Source: Incurvaria masculella (Eukaryota > Arthropoda > Insecta > Lepidoptera > Incurvariidae). From it: DNA of 64,000 nt. The first letter of the stretch is position 1. Every line of letters begins with the position of its first letter. A model generated the notes under the pieces. It was given only the letters and a program-made list of their open reading frames with translations, ran no database searches and had not been told where the DNA came from. This document shows, in pieces, positions 22,401 through 33,217 of the stretch. The stretch lies in assembly GCA_946894095.1 (NCBI GenBank), contig OX335655.1, forward strand, positions 9,114,001 through 9,178,000. The letters run 5' to 3'. Made by a program: the position numbers and the translations under genes.

Positions 22401-24857
22401 ATTAATCATCTGAATCACCTCAACTTTGCAGGTGTGGAGACATCCATGGAGGAGATCATACCACAAGAGGAGAAAAGCGCAGTGGGAGTTAGAGTCCGAC
22501 TATTGCAATACCGTAAGTTATATAATTGATAATGGAAAAGTGACTAAAATCATCATCCCCACAGAGATGTAGTACCACAATGAAGTAAATGACCGTCAGA
22601 TGCCCTTGCCCTTCACTTGCAAAGTTTTTTGTGTCCTCCATCCTTCTTTTACATTTTGCTATTCAGCTGACATCTTTATAGTCAATTAGTTCCGACTATA
22701 AAGATGTCAGCTGATATGGACCTTTAGCTAAACATACTGTATCTACAGTTTAATCACACTTGTGTAAAGTATAAACATTATGTGAGGTAAACTATGGGCG
22801 GTTTGGTTGCAGGTGCGAGAGACTCCCCCGTACGACTCGGGGCGGCGTCTCCTCGACCTCATGGATATGTCAATATACGACTTCCTCACCGGCAACATGG
22901 ACCGCCACCACTACGAGACTTTCAAGTCAGTATACTTACGAATTATTACTGAACTCTTTGTCATCGCATTACAATCGTCTTATTTCTAAATTGGCATTTT
23001 AGGATGTTTGGCAATGACACCTTTACACTGCACCTGGACCAGGGTCGTGCGTTCGGCAAGGCACACCACGACGAACTGAGCATCCTGGCGCCGCTGCTTC
23101 AGTGTTGCCTAGTGCGTCACACCACGCTCGCTACTCTGCTCCAGTAAGTGCATCTATAGTATCCGATCCCGAAGGACGAATGTATCCAAACGAGACAAGA
23201 AATGAAGATGTAGCACATCTAACACAACTCTTTCTCTACCCTGCTATGTTGTCTTCTTAGCTTTCAGCTCGACTGCCTAACACAGCGGCACTTTGTTGGC
23301 CAAGTCTTTGTTCGGTTGAAAGGGCAACGTGTCAGAACGTTTATTGTTCAAGGCACGCGGTATTGTTTTGCGCAGCGCAGCAAATTCTCTACCATGCTCT
23401 GGTTAGTGTTCCGTGTCTGTTTAGCATCAATCTCAGTAAAATGAGAATCAAAGTGTCGGGTTGGTTTTTCGTCAAGGTAAAATATGTGTTGGGAATAAAT
23501 TTCGTCGGTGGTGCAGGGCTATTTCGCTCTGCACAGCACATTCTCTAGGGAGTGTCACCTAATTCCTTGAAATTAAGCTTTTGTTTCAATGATCTGTGGT
23601 GTCTTATAAGAATTCGGCTTGAAGAAATTACAATGTCAGGTAATTGATTCGTCAAGGCTAGTTATGACTAGTACCAGAGTTTGTTTGTGATGCAGAGCGG
23701 TTTTGCTCAGCACAACACTTTAATTACACGTGTTCATACGTGTTCATACAGTACATAGCTTGGTCAAAGCCGAAGAATTTTTCTCGATAGAATTCGCTAG
23801 ATTAAAAGATTTTGTTACGTTTGTATAAAAAAAAAATAGCTTATTCTGATTGCATTTACGATGGTATGATTACCGTATATTTGCTTTTAAATTCAATTCT
23901 CTAATGGCTGACCCTACTGCATGTGTGCATCTCACCTCCCACGGCTGTCAATATGTGCACAAGCGGGCTAGCTTTTACCTGATTGGTTCGGGCTTCTAAA
24001 TTGATCTCAAATTCTGCTACGTTTATTTAATATTCTACTTACTCAATTAGTTTATGCATACCATAAATGTAATTGTTGTTGTTTTCAGAAGCGTCTGTGA
24101 GAGCCTGTGACTTCTAATGTTTGTCAAATATTAGGAAACATAAAATCTGATAAATGTCTTCCTTCATTTAAATGGAGGTAACAAACACTTAACAACTGTT
24201 TCTTGAAAACCAATTTAAGGCCCAACCAGGGCAAGATGGTCGACATACTTATCTACGTGCTATGAAATCTACGCGACGCCGCCGACAATGATTGCGCCTA
24301 TGCCGTAACGGTGTTTCTCAACAAATACCCCGATTTCGGCTGCGGCTGACGGGAATGTATGATGCGGCGTACAGGCAGACACGTCTGTTAGCACCGCCCG
24401 CCTCCTCCGCCATCGCTCTCACGATGAATACAAAATGAAAAGATACTAGAATAAAGGATGTCACTCGTTTGTCGCAAGTGGGTAACTGGGGCGAAAAGTT
24501 AGTATTCGATAAGGCACGCCAGGGGAGCGGGGACTTGCTATCCATTCAGAGGTCGTGGGTTCAGTCCCTCCACCGGACATGTTCCGGTTTCTTTCTGAGT
24601 TGGATAAGTGCATTTCGTCACGAATGCAAGCTGTCTGTTATCTTGTGTGTCTGTCCGCCCGCAGCTTCCACAACGGTCCGACGCAACTGTCGGCGGCGAT
24701 GCGCGAGGCGATGCGCACGGACCCGGTGGCCCCGGTGCTGTGGGAGCCGCACCTCGCCGCGCTGGACCGCCGGCTCGCCACCGTGCTGGAGGCGGTGCGC
24801 CACTGCCGCGACACTGCGGAGCTCGGGGAGCTGCAAGACGTCAACGACTTCGTATGA
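4417..24857 (+). CDS. FAM20C-like secretory-pathway protein kinase, 3' seven exons (5' end not seen)
   Basis: Exons 4417-4495, 21556-21648, 22077-22320, 22432-22512, 22813-22925, 23003-23143 and 24665-24857 all have GT-AG borders and join in phase to 313 codons plus a split first codon, ending in TGA at 24855. From memory of the family, the product aligns throughout with the C-terminal kinase domain of vertebrate FAM20C. Visible landmarks in order are GTQLKL and ALFKPM (probable ATP-anchoring lysine), [14 protein letters not shown], a cysteine-rich [10 protein letters not shown] patch, [15 protein letters not shown], the catalytic GNMDRHHYE, the metal-binding LDQGRAFGK (the counterpart of DFG), and [16 protein letters not shown] near the C-terminus. 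FAM20C phosphorylates secreted proteins in the Golgi; FAM20B is a xylosyl kinase. The C-terminal block fits FAM20C better. The signal anchor and N-terminal exons are missing, so the start is unknown. Intron 4496-21555 is about 17 kb and full of transposons. Confidence 0.9.
5370..5560 (+). repeat. Short interspersed repeat beside a TATACTAA microsatellite
   Basis: Repeated TATACTAATA units at about 5380-5415 precede AAGCTGAAGAGTTTGTTTG and CGCCCTCATCTCTGGAACTA, wording typical of a high-copy lepidopteran non-autonomous repeat (often assigned to Helitrons). Only this copy is seen here, so the assignment is tentative. Confidence 0.4.
5600..6170. other. CpG-rich stretch in FAM20C-like intron, no gene recognised
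   Basis: The left part (5600-5720) is GC-rich and CpG-rich against an AT-rich background. The right part contains repeated CCCC-AATT-type words. Overlapping open frames on both strands are short and have no family features. It could be a regulatory island or a transposon remnant. Confidence 0.3.
7135..7345 (+). repeat. SINE fragment with degraded 5S-like head
   Basis: GTTTGGATGGGTGGCCG corresponds to the 5S C-box region. It is followed by GGATTCCACGT, TTACTAACTAGGT and GATGGTCGAAGCGGCA as in the 1490-1960 copy. It ends after TCCGTGTTTTCCGTCCA and lacks the tail. Confidence 0.65.
9035..9259 (+). pseudogene. Non-LTR retrotransposon, C-terminal end of ORF2
   Basis: The frame ends in [31 protein letters not shown] and [12 protein letters not shown], a tail found downstream of the RT domain in many insect non-LTR elements. 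A 3' UTR and an (AAT)n tail follow at about 9465-9488. The RT domain is absent because of 5' truncation. It is part of the nest inserted in the left arm of the 8860-13645 element. Confidence 0.6.
9490..10130 (+). mobile_element. Nested retroelement 3' end with small foldback
   Basis: GTCACATG near 9506 and CATGTGAC near 9603 bracket a short foldback with GTCGAAAAT/GTTTTCGAC arms. The following GC-rich stretch (9606-10010) and the 3' UTR (AAATATGTAAAAATACTACG...AATAAAGATATACG) resemble the 3' UTR at 9400-9465 and end in another (AAT)n run at about 10111-10129. No domain was recognised in the GC-rich open frames. Confidence 0.45.
10127..10300 (-). repeat. Retroelement 3' end (CCGCCTTTG...AATAAAGAAT type)
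   Basis: Read on the minus strand, this ends in CCGCCTTTGCATTG and GCAATAAAGAAT followed by (ATT)n. The same arrangement occurs at 18795-18945 (minus strand). This is the polyadenylated 3' end of a lepidopteran non-LTR element; no coding sequence remains. Confidence 0.5.
12047..12640. repeat. Two successive hairpin units in the core of the long-TIR element
   Basis: CCGTGCTCAGGAATCAGGAA (12048) pairs with ATTCCTGATTCCCGAGCACG (12169). A second pair lies at about 12478-12500 and 12600-12624, flanked by TAGGCCTA-containing words at both 12199 and 12458. The two units are related to each other, which suggests duplication or nested insertion of one small foldback element. Confidence 0.6.
13667..13982. 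mobile_element. Small TTAA-type MITE relative
   Basis: Starts TTAAGGTGACCCAACCCGGC and ends GGGTTGGGTAA, the same kind of ends as the four larger TTAA elements but with a different, partly GC-rich interior (13700-13830). The right TTAA is degraded. Confidence 0.5.
14070..14340. other. CpG-rich island in intron
   Basis: About 270 bp of very high GC with many CG dinucleotides within AT-rich intron sequence. Open frames exist on both strands, as expected for GC-rich DNA, but none shows a domain. A promoter or first exon of an unrecognised transcript is possible. Confidence 0.3.
14722..15224 (+). mobile_element. TTAA-flanked MITE, copy 2
   Basis: Bounded by TTAAGGTGG and GGGCCACCTTAA. The interior matches copy 1 (CAGAGATCCAAAGTTATGCTC, CAATAACTTTGGAG, GCACGGTTTTGTACCGTGC) in the same orientation, with a shortened middle. 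Confidence 0.72.
16054..16608 (-). mobile_element. TTAA-flanked MITE, copy 3 (inverted)
   Basis: Bounded by TTAAGGTGGCCCAACCCGGC and GGGCCACCTTAA. The interior is the reverse complement of copy 1, with GCACGGTACAAAACCGTGC now near the left end. At about 555 bp it is nearly the same length as copy 1. Confidence 0.75.
17371..17532 (+). pseudogene. RTE-like non-LTR retrotransposon, extreme C-terminus of RT protein
   Basis: The frame reads [18 protein letters not shown], then [19 protein letters not shown] and a stop. This is the signature end of the RT polyprotein in several insect non-LTR families. It is followed by GACTGACTGACTGA and lacks everything upstream, as expected for a 5'-truncated insertion. 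Confidence 0.7.
17780..18400. other. GC-rich stretch without recognised gene
   Basis: It contains CT-rich sequence (17860-17885), a CpG-rich core (18235-18300) and several competing open frames. No domain, splice pattern or terminal repeat is convincing. Confidence 0.3.
18795..18945 (-). repeat. Retroelement 3' end split by the 18946-21392 element
   Basis: (GAAT)n, then TTCTTTATTGTGCAATAG and CACAAAGGCGGACTT, matches the minus-strand 3' end at 10127-10300. It is interrupted at GAGAGA by the inverted-repeat element and may continue to the right of 21399. Confidence 0.55.
18990..19345 (+). repeat. Degenerate minisatellite (AGATTCCTAAAGATTTCC)
   Basis: Short units such as AGATTCCTAAAGATTTCC and AAGACTACCAAAGATTC alternate. 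Blocks of about 60 bp repeat nearly exactly three times (19018-19190) before decaying rightwards. Confidence 0.8.
20031..20315 (+). repeat. Lepidopteran short repeat CGGCCAAGTGCGAG, copy 1
   Basis: Starts CGGCCAAGTGCGAGTCGG, followed by CGCACACAAAGGGTTCCGTA. It contains a (GGAC)n tetranucleotide run and ends GGTACGGAACCCTAAAAA. Copies lie at 32947-33217, 51202-51390 and 61275-61400 (minus strand, partial). The arrangement suggests a high-copy non-autonomous element; its class is not determined here. Confidence 0.75.
20935..21357 (+). repeat. Degenerate minisatellite (GATTCC/GGACTCCC)
   Basis: Units of GGATTACTCGAGATTTCC, CCCAATGATTTCCTTGG and ATTCCTCGGACTCCCA recur. An approximately 120-bp superunit is repeated (about 21050-21170 and 21185-21310). 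Open frames through it are repeat artefacts. Confidence 0.75.
22813..23143 (+). CDS. FAM20C-like gene, two catalytic exons with intron
   Basis: Exon 22813-22925 follows a TTGCAG acceptor and ends in AA, completed to lysine by the first G of exon 23003-23143. The first exon carries [16 protein letters not shown] with the catalytic aspartate. The second carries [17 protein letters not shown] with the metal-binding aspartate, followed by the [12 protein letters not shown] segment. The second exon ends CA|GTAAGT and its split codon is completed at 24665. Both key aspartates are intact, so the kinase is predicted to be active. Confidence 0.88.
24490..24650 (+). repeat. SINE fragment with tRNA-like head in last FAM20C-like intron
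   Basis: A tRNA B-box (GGTTCAGTCCC) lies near 24558, preceded by a head region containing GGGGACTTGC. Downstream, TCTTTCTGAGTTGGATAAGTG and GCATTTCGTCACGAATGCAA match the junction of other tRNA-head copies in reverse complement. It ends just before the acceptor of the terminal exon. Confidence 0.6.
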
Positions 24858-27800
24858 CGCTAGCTCCGGACCGGCGGCGGCAGTCCGCAGACCGGAGAGG
24901 TAGCGGCCACTCGATCGTTGGCTGCCTGGCCTCTTCCTACTCGGACGCATAAGATACATGGGACTTGAAATGTTTTGTGTGATGCGCTGCGCTGTCAATC
25001 CGTTGGTGAGTGTGAATGGACTTGTAACGGTTTGCGGCATCGTTTTCGGAATGCTCCAAGGTGACATCACTCGAAAGACGCATGCACTGACATTAATATA
25101 TAATTATATTATAAAGGTGAAAAATATTTCAAAACAATGACTGGGAAGACGAGTTAGACGAGTTTTGTTTGTATATTGTATATACTGCAGTAAAGCCATA
25201 ATATAATGCTAGAATAGACATTCACCATATTGCGACCTTTATGGAAAATTAAAAAAAAACTGGCAAAAATCCTTATGATTTTAGTGTTCATATAAATATA
25301 TTGTTATTGAATTTCTAAATTTCACTGTCAAATACAGGAAACTGAAGAATCGCAGGGTTGTGTGGGAATGCGAATGTGTAGGAAATAATTTTTATAGAGT
25401 GAATATGTCGCGTATTCAACTTAACAGACTCGCTTTTGCCTACACTTGTAATGTATGTACAAATTACAAATCTATGCAAGTGAGTGATTTTAATTCCTAA
25501 GTAAATTCAAAGTCCAAACACGTATATTCAGGCACCTTCTTATAGGTACATATCATAATATGAGTGACTTCACTTACTACTTCTGCATACTAGCGATGGG
25601 GAGGAAATGTATCTTAAACCTAACTATTCAATTTGCATTGACATTTCCATTGAGAAAGTCTGTTGACAAGGATAACCGCCTTTCATCCTTTAATGATATA
25701 ACCATAACACTTTAACACTGAAAATAAAAAAAACATTTGTTTTTTTTTAATCTGAATCATAACCCAACATGTTATTTTAAAGAATTCTCATAACTTTTAA
25801 GCCCTAAACATTTCTCCGGGTTTCATACCTCAAAATCATCTTAAAATTCATCGAATTCCAAGTAATTTCAAGAATAATATAAAAGATACAGGGTAAATTA
25901 AATAATTACTCTCATAAAATCAAATATTTGCGTTCATTATCAGTTTCTGTCGGTATTGTAACCACTTAAACATGCCGTTTTTATATCTAGATATATTATA
26001 AGTATAAAGACATTGTTACCATACGTCATTTAAAATTAATTGTAAGGATTGAACGTTAACTAACAATTATTCCTACCAGTACATCAACTAGAATTATACA
26101 TCAAAACACTTTCAGTCGTAAAGTTAAAAATGCTTTCCTCAAAATTGCATAGTTCAAATATAACTTTGTTAACTAATATTTGTGTTGATTGTTTAGTTTT
26201 CAACTTTGAAATATTATCCTTTTTAAAATGTGCAAACATGCGATGCAGATATGAAAAAAATACATGAACTTTATATTCTTAGAAGTACATGCTATTTTTA
26301 CAGCAAACGAATGCATGATTACAGTGATTTAATATTAGAATTTCTAAATTAAATCCTAAGAAAGGTAAAGTTTAAAACTCGGGGCTTCGAATGAATACAG
26401 CAATCAACTTTTAGTCTTATTCTTTTTCTCTTCTTGTCATTCTTGTCGCTCTCCGCAGAAATTAAATTAAGGCTTCAGTGTTCATGAGTTTTGGCCAAAG
26501 TTAGTCAATGTTAATGCCAAATATATCTCAAATGTAAGTTTCCAACGAAGTTCATAAGACTTCGGCTCAGCTGTTTGTATTGCCATGACAATGATCTAAT
26601 TCTAGTATCAGAATGTAATGTTGCAGATGGGACCATAGACAAAGGATAGTAGGGATAGACTGCCAACGTCATACAACGTACAAAATTCGCTGAGCACTTC
26701 TTATTTTCGCTGGTACAGTGACATTTCTAACCAGCGCCATCTCCCGTCACTGAACCAGAACTAGTTACACCGTCATTAAACTAAGCTTGTTTCCAAATTT
26801 CGCCTAGGTAGGCTAATGAAAATTTTACATTTATTAACTGTAAATTAAGTTATGTCATTGTAAATTAAAAATATCAAAAATGTGAATTGCAACGTCATCT
26901 GTTGACTTTTATTTTCCCTGTTGTACACTTGTATAACATTAGCAATATTTCCCTAATATCATTTATCTATGGTTGGGACTGATTCAAAATTGGCTAATCA
27001 TTGCACGCAATCTGACAACTTTCTAGCAATTCGATCCCCCGAAGGGAGAAAAAACTTTTACAATATTTACGTGATTATTTTACAACCTATACGATCCCAT
27101 CATTGATAAATATACGCAGTATCTCCTTTTTTGTTTTCTGGCAAGTCCTAGTTAACGTACAATACATGGTTTGTATGTCATACATACACTCATGCACAAA
27201 CAAATAAATTCCACATAGTTTCACCAATACTATAATTTATATTTAAAGATAGTTTTACCATAATCTGGAATCAACTGGCACCACGGATTTTTGTTAAAAA
27301 AATATAAGATTTTCTCGAGTATAGTAAAAATAAAAATGGTACATTTCATTTTGCTCCCATGATCCTAAACAGCTAATAACTAAAATAAGATATTTCTTTA
27401 ATTTATGCAAATAAGTGCATAATATGCATGTTATTGTAATAAAAGGTAAGGGTTCGAAACTGTGTCATATTGTAAGTGTCAATCTAAGTAAGTTATTATT
27501 GTATGTAAGTATGTACGTCAGGTATATTTATAATACAATTAGACACATTAAGGGTCGGACCAAAATATACACTTCCGATTGAATGTTAAAATTGACAATG
27601 TTAAAACTTATATTGAAACTGAATATTTGAATTCAATGACGTTTTCAACAAAATTCTTTGTAAAAATCGCCTTATCCCATTTCCGCTAAAAAACGTATTA
27701 AAATGTCATACTTTCCTTCAACTGAAATCGTACAGTTTGGTCTGACCCTAACTGTACCTTTGTTAACGGAAGATGTAAATACCGAAACTATATCTAAGTA

Positions 27801-29144
27801 TTGTGTTTTAGCGATTGCCTTGCATAGAAAACGCACTTTTTCGATCTTGGTTTGTGAAAAGATAGACTTTTAGGTTTAGAAGATACTAGTTGACGTAAAT
27901 AAGTGTAATTTTGACTATATTAGTCTTATATTGGTAGCCAACCAAAGTAAATACCAAATCAGAAACTTATTATTTTGGCCAGTTTCCTGCTTTCGCTTTT
28001 AAAAAAGAGTTTATTTCGTTTGTTTTCTCTGAGCTTGTTTACTTACCTTTTATTTTATTTAACTGCTTGTGTCTGAGAAGTAGTATTCTTTTTAATAAAA
28101 TAATTTCCATCCCAATTTTTGGTTAGTATGAATACGCAAAGTGTGTGGTTATTTTGGCTGTAATTTTATTTTAATTATATTTTTTATTTAAAATAAGGAA
28201 TTGTTATTCACGTGTCGCTCGTGAGGAGATTTAACTGTTCGTATACATATCAAATCATTCCATCTTCTTATATTTTATATTTTATACGTATCTTGACGTT
28301 TATTGAGCTTGATTGGTGAACTCCGTGCAAGTTAGCTAATCCATCAATATATGTACTTGCTATGTCAGGAGTTTTCGGCTTGTCAATCGTAAATGAGTAA
28401 AAAATTTTCAGACTGAAATACCCATTCTTCTTTACTAAATTAGATGACGTCACTAAGAAGGTTTGACTTTTTGTACTGAGATTACGTAATTTTTTCGACG
28501 AATGTGCATGTCCAGTCTTGCAATATGCTTATAAATTGGGCTCTATACTTTTAAAGCTTTCGTTCTTCAATACATGCACACTCGTGTCTTTTTCTTTTTT
28601 CAAACAAGTAATTAATACTATTACACCTATAAAATTTAATAGTTTTCAGTATAAATACATGCATTTTCAAGTTCACGTAGGCCAAAGGCGTTCAAAAGTG
28701 CAGTGTGGCAATAATAAATTGTTCTTAAGAATGGCCCGTAAGCTATGCTCCCCATACAAACGAAGTTTACTAATCATTTGAAAACCGCTGTACCAATTAA
28801 ATCATCATCTAATATCAGGCAACAAATATCTGTGTCTGCAAGCTATAGTTTTTTTGAAAAATCAAAACAGAAGTGAATGAAAGCAAAAAGAAAATCTTCA
28901 TGCTCATTTTGTTTTCTCTGTGGTTTGACCAAGGATACATTTACCGTAAAAACAAAGACTTGCAGACAGAGATATATGTAGCCTGATTTTACAAAATTAA
29001 ATTTTAAGTAAATTGGAACAGTGGTTTTCAAACTATCAGTAAACTACGTTTGTATGGGAGGCAAAATTGTATGATGCTTACGTTAAGAGCGTGATAACAG
29101 CTGATTACGTTCAGTTCGATAAGGGCGGAAAAACAACATTAAGT
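24858..29144. other. AT-rich downstream and intergenic stretch, no gene seen
   Basis: Contains the 3' UTR of the FAM20C-like gene at its left end (length unknown) and then AT-rich sequence with only short open frames. No tRNA, coding exon or strong repeat was recognised. Confidence 0.5.
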
Positions 29145-29445
29145 CTGGTTTTCACCAAGTGCTGTTTTTTTAATCAACACTTAAAGGGCTTTTGATACTA
29201 AACTGCTGATTATCTTGTAGGTACTGTGATTGCAAGCTGCTAAGAAAGGCCCTTAATATATGACGATTAAGCTGATCAGCAGTAGATGAAAAAGGCCCTA
29301 AGGGTCACTTCCATCAAGGACTGATTAACTTAATCCTCACATTCTCACCACCTCGCAATCAATACCAGTACAATATAATCAGTACTTTAATAATAAAGGC
29401 CCTTTAAGTAATGACTAAAATAAAACAGCAATTAGTGAAAACCAG
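29145..29445. mobile_element. About 300-bp MITE, relative of the SMC6-carrying element
   Basis: The inverted ends are CTGGTTTTCACCAAGTGCTG (left) and ATTAGTGAAAACCAG (right). The next bases, CTTAAAGGGC, recur in both arms. An interior AAGGACTGATTAACTTAATC matches the terminal repeat of the 2996-3770 element. It is non-coding. Confidence 0.65.
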
Positions 29446-30947
29446 GGTAAATATATTGAAAAATACTACAACTAATTTTAAAAGTGAACTTGTATATTCA
29501 TGGCATAACTATAATTAGAAGACAAAACTGCAAGACTCCGGTGGTTTGATTTCTTAAATAATTCAAAAATGCATTAAACATGTTTTGAATTGCCGACATG
29601 TTTCGCCTCCAACGACGGAAGCGTGGTCAGGGCCAAGCACGGCATTGCACACCGGAAAACCGTAAGTTTTCAAAACATTATGTACAGCATATGTACAGTG
29701 ACAGATTAAGGGCCGAGTGCACAAAATAACAAAAAATCAAAATCAACGTCAAAGTATGATCATACACGTCACTTTGTGTGGACAGTACGGAAGGAACTTT
29801 ATGCGATTCACCAAAAGTGACGTGTTTGAACATTGATTAACTCAGTCGTTTCTTCGTGCAACCGGGGCTAAATCTAAGAACATATGCATTAAACAGTTTG
29901 AACAAGCAATTATAGCGTCAAATACTCACCCTTATAGATTTCGAATAAAGCTTGACAATCAATCTATATTTTGTCTGTTTTACATTTCAAAATTATATAG
30001 CATACTTGCTTATTTTTTAAACAGTAATAGATAGAGCTCCATACTACGGTACGATTATAGCACACCTATTTCGCTTCATCTACAGAAATACATCTTTTCA
30101 TACATGCTCTGTAAGAAATGTGTCTGAATGAAAATAGTAATTAAATGTGATATCACTATTTCCCTATAGAACTGAACGAATCCGATTGTTATCTCGCCCT
30201 TGAAGAAATTGACAAGTCTTAATAGTTAAAAATATATATTTCTATCTACAACTTTGATGAGTTCTTCCTGAATGGAATCTTTATTCAGGTTAGATAATAT
30301 TTTTGTATATTTTGTATTTACGTAACTTTTTTTTATGTAAAGTTCGCGTAATTTATTTATTTAGAAAGATACATTGTTGGGGCTTATTACGATTAGCAGA
30401 GTTGTTAAGAAATCCCGCTGTATGCCTAGTATATTGTTATTTGTTATAAGCCTGAACGTTATACTTGCCAAAGATGTATGTTAGTAGGTATAAGGTATAT
30501 GTGCATAATTTACCCAGGTGCAATTTAAATTAATAAGCTGTTTCAATTTATTTAAATAAACACATTAATTAAATAACTTTGATTAATTTCATTCTCACCC
30601 TTCCTACATGATATATAATTTTATTGACTAGAGGACCCTTAAATTACCTTGGGTCTCAATTTTTACTTATCAAAAACATCTAATAGGTAATTGGTGATTT
30701 GTTAAATTTATTTACTGTCCAGGTGTTCAGAGACAAACCACTGACTGCATACATAACGCAAATGAAACATTATACTTTTATGACCAGTAATTATCAGATG
30801 GAATCGTGCGCGCTTTCAATCCGAGCGTGACAAATACTTCTAGCGATTCGAAATTGATAAAACACCCAACAATATTTCACTTCTCTTACATAAGCATTAC
30901 GCTAACAATTGAGCCCGTCACCACCACGAGGTAGAAACAATAATAGA
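29446..30947. other. Upstream region of the first IR gene
   Basis: AT-rich sequence with no open frame of interest. A promoter for the IR gene at 30948 is expected close to its right end, but no unambiguous TATA box or initiator was identified. Confidence 0.4.
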
Positions 30948-32774
30948 ATGAATATCAACATGTCCATTGCCGGTCACATGGCTGGTCCAGTGTTCGAGAC
31001 ATCCCATAGCCCGTCCACGCAAGCACAAGACATGCTGCTGGCGGGAACCGAGACCGCTACGCACGAGTTAGCCCAGCACGCCGCCAGCGTCGCGCGACAC
31101 AACTTCGAGTGGAGGTTCGTCACCGTAGTCCTCTTCGTTGAGTCCGTCTCGCTCGGCGTCGGAGCCTTCATCAAAGCCTACAGAAACACGCTCGTCGTCG
31201 CCCGCGAGCTGCCCGCTCTCCCGAGCCAGGCCAAACAGTTCGTCCTCTACGGGCGGTCCTCGGAAGACATAATACGACTCTTGGAGATCGTCACCGAATC
31301 CAAATGTGACAACACTGGGCAGTACCTGATCGTTTGCGGCGGGCCGCAGTGCGACGAAGTCGCGGCGATGGAACTGTTCTGGAGCTTAAAAATCGTAAAT
31401 GTCATGTTTTTGAAGATGTCAAACGCCACGGGAACAATGCAGTCATTTACTTACTTTCCATTCAGATCTGGCGAATGTGAAAATAGGCGTCCCATCGAAA
31501 TTAGATTTGAGAATGCGTGCGTCAACGACACGTGCTTCCAAAATTTGTATCCAGAAAAGTTTCGAAATCTCCACACGTGCTCGATTGTGGCTTCCAGTTT
31601 TGATCAACCGCCCTTCATGCTCCTATCGAATGGGTCCAGGTTGTTGGGCGCGGAGGGGGAACTCCTGAGCTTGCTGACAGATATGATGAACGCTTCGCTC
31701 CGTGTGGTGACGCCAACCTCCGGAGACGGCTGGGGCTACCTGGAGGAAGGCGACTGGAAAGGCTCCCTGGGGGACGTGTACCATGACCGAGCAAATTTTT
31801 CTATGGCATCGACGGCCATAACGCTTACCAGATACAATAACTTTCATGCATCTTTTCCTTACAATTCCGTAGACGTGGTTTGGGTCACCGCACCCTCACA
31901 CCTAAAGCCGGGGTGGGAAAAACTCATGTACCCGTATACTTTCTCAGTTAGGGTCGTTCTCGGAGTTACATTCCTTTTCATCACCGTCCTTAGCTCATTT
32001 ACGCAATCGAAAAAATGGAACGAATGGAGAAGACAACTTGAAATTGGCCAGCTTAGGACCAACTTATTGTTTCTCTCGTGCGTCATATTTTTGGGCATGC
32101 CTGTGACCCGATTGCCGACTAAGTCAGCTTTGTCAGCGATTCTACTGATGTGGATATGGTTCACATTTATCGTTCGGACCGGTTACCAAGCGTCACTAGT
32201 AAGCGCACTAAAGATGAGGGTATACGAAAAAGACTATGACACATTTGAAGATGCCGCCGTAGACATGCCATTTGGGGGAGTTACTTCGTTGAGAGAATAT
32301 TTCCAAAATGAGTCCTGGATTATGGACGGTTGGAATGATATGGATGCGGCCGATATTATTCCCTTAATGAATAAACTCGCTAAAAGTGAATCGAAGTTCA
32401 TGTTCGCTATCAATAAGGCGATAGTCCTGGAATTTATTCGATCGAACTGGGGAAAATATCACTTACAGATCATTCCTTTTAAGATAGTGAACATTCCCGT
32501 GGCGATATTTTACAAGAAATATTCCCCCCTGAACGCGCCGATGAGCCGGCTCCTGACAGTTCTGATGGAGGCGGGCTTGTGGCAGAAGCTGCAGTCCCAG
32601 TACATGCTCAGTGAGCGCACGATGCGAGCCTGGGCGGCGGCAGCGAGCCAGGGTGCCCCTCAACCGCTCAGTCTGGGGAACTTTGCTGGCTGTTGGACCA
32701 TCATCATTGTTGGTTCGATTTTGTCCTTAATATTTTTCGTAATCGAAGTCGTTTTCGGGCGTGTTGAAATCTAA
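30948..32774 (+). CDS. Divergent ionotropic receptor (IR), intronless, first of three
   Basis: 608 aa from the first in-frame ATG (AGAATG at 30946-30950). The open frame extends upstream only through non-ATG codons. The amino-terminal part (1-210) is a reduced receptor domain. The ligand-binding S1 lobe starts near residue 214 (SSFDQPPFMLLSNGS, GDWKGSLGDVYHDRANFS). M1 spans about 328-350 (FSVRVVLGVTFLFITVLSSF), a pore loop follows, M3 spans about 391-420 (LMWIWFTFIVRTGYQASLVS, the SYTANLAAFL counterpart), then S2 (FGGVTSLREYF), and M4 spans about 578-603 (CWTIIIVGSILSLIFFVIEV). IRs are iGluR-related cation channels in chemosensory neurons; intronless divergent IRs are often gustatory. The ligand cannot be predicted. 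AATAAA lies at 32903. Confidence 0.9.
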   Translation: MNINMSIAGHMAGPVFETSHSPSTQAQDMLLAGTETATHELAQHAASVARHNFEWRFVTVVLFVESVSLGVGAFIKAYRNTLVVARELPALPSQAKQFVLYGRSSEDIIRLLEIVTESKCDNTGQYLIVCGGPQCDEVAAMELFWSLKIVNVMFLKMSNATGTMQSFTYFPFRSGECENRRPIEIRFENACVNDTCFQNLYPEKFRNLHTCSIVASSFDQPPFMLLSNGSRLLGAEGELLSLLTDMMNASLRVVTPTSGDGWGYLEEGDWKGSLGDVYHDRANFSMASTAITLTRYNNFHASFPYNSVDVVWVTAPSHLKPGWEKLMYPYTFSVRVVLGVTFLFITVLSSFTQSKKWNEWRRQLEIGQLRTNLLFLSCVIFLGMPVTRLPTKSALSAILLMWIWFTFIVRTGYQASLVSALKMRVYEKDYDTFEDAAVDMPFGGVTSLREYFQNESWIMDGWNDMDAADIIPLMNKLAKSESKFMFAINKAIVLEFIRSNWGKYHLQIIPFKIVNIPVAIFYKKYSPLNAPMSRLLTVLMEAGLWQKLQSQYMLSERTMRAWAAAASQGAPQPLSLGNFAGCWTIIIVGSILSLIFFVIEVVFGRVEI

Positions 32775-32946
32775 CTCAACAATATTTTCAGCCCTAAATC
32801 CGTAATTTTGACGGCTTTTTGAACTTCCCAAAATCAGAACTTTCCGCACTTATTACATTTTAAAATGCACGACAATCAAACGCTTTATGCAAAGATTTAT
32901 TCAATAAAACTAGTAGTTACACCGAAAAAATATATAATACAGAAAA

Positions 32947-33217
32947 CCGGCCAAGTGCGAGTCGTACTCGCACACGAAGGGTTCCGTACCATCGTACAAT
33001 ATTAAAAAAAATACGTTTTTTGTATTGGGGCCTCTTTGATTATTTTTGATGTTACAGCGGCAAAATAAATACATACTCTGTGAACATTTCAGCTGCCTAA
33101 CTATTACGGTTCATGAGATACAGCCCTATGACAGACGGACGGACGGACGAACGGACGGACAACGGAGGCTTAGTAATAGGGTTCCGTTGGCACCCTTTGG
33201 GTACGGAACCCTAAAAA
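32947..33217 (+). repeat. Lepidopteran short repeat CGGCCAAGTGCGAG, copy 2
   Basis: Same boundaries and (GGAC)n run as the 20031-20315 copy. It lies between the first two IR genes, just after the AATAAA of the first. Confidence 0.75.
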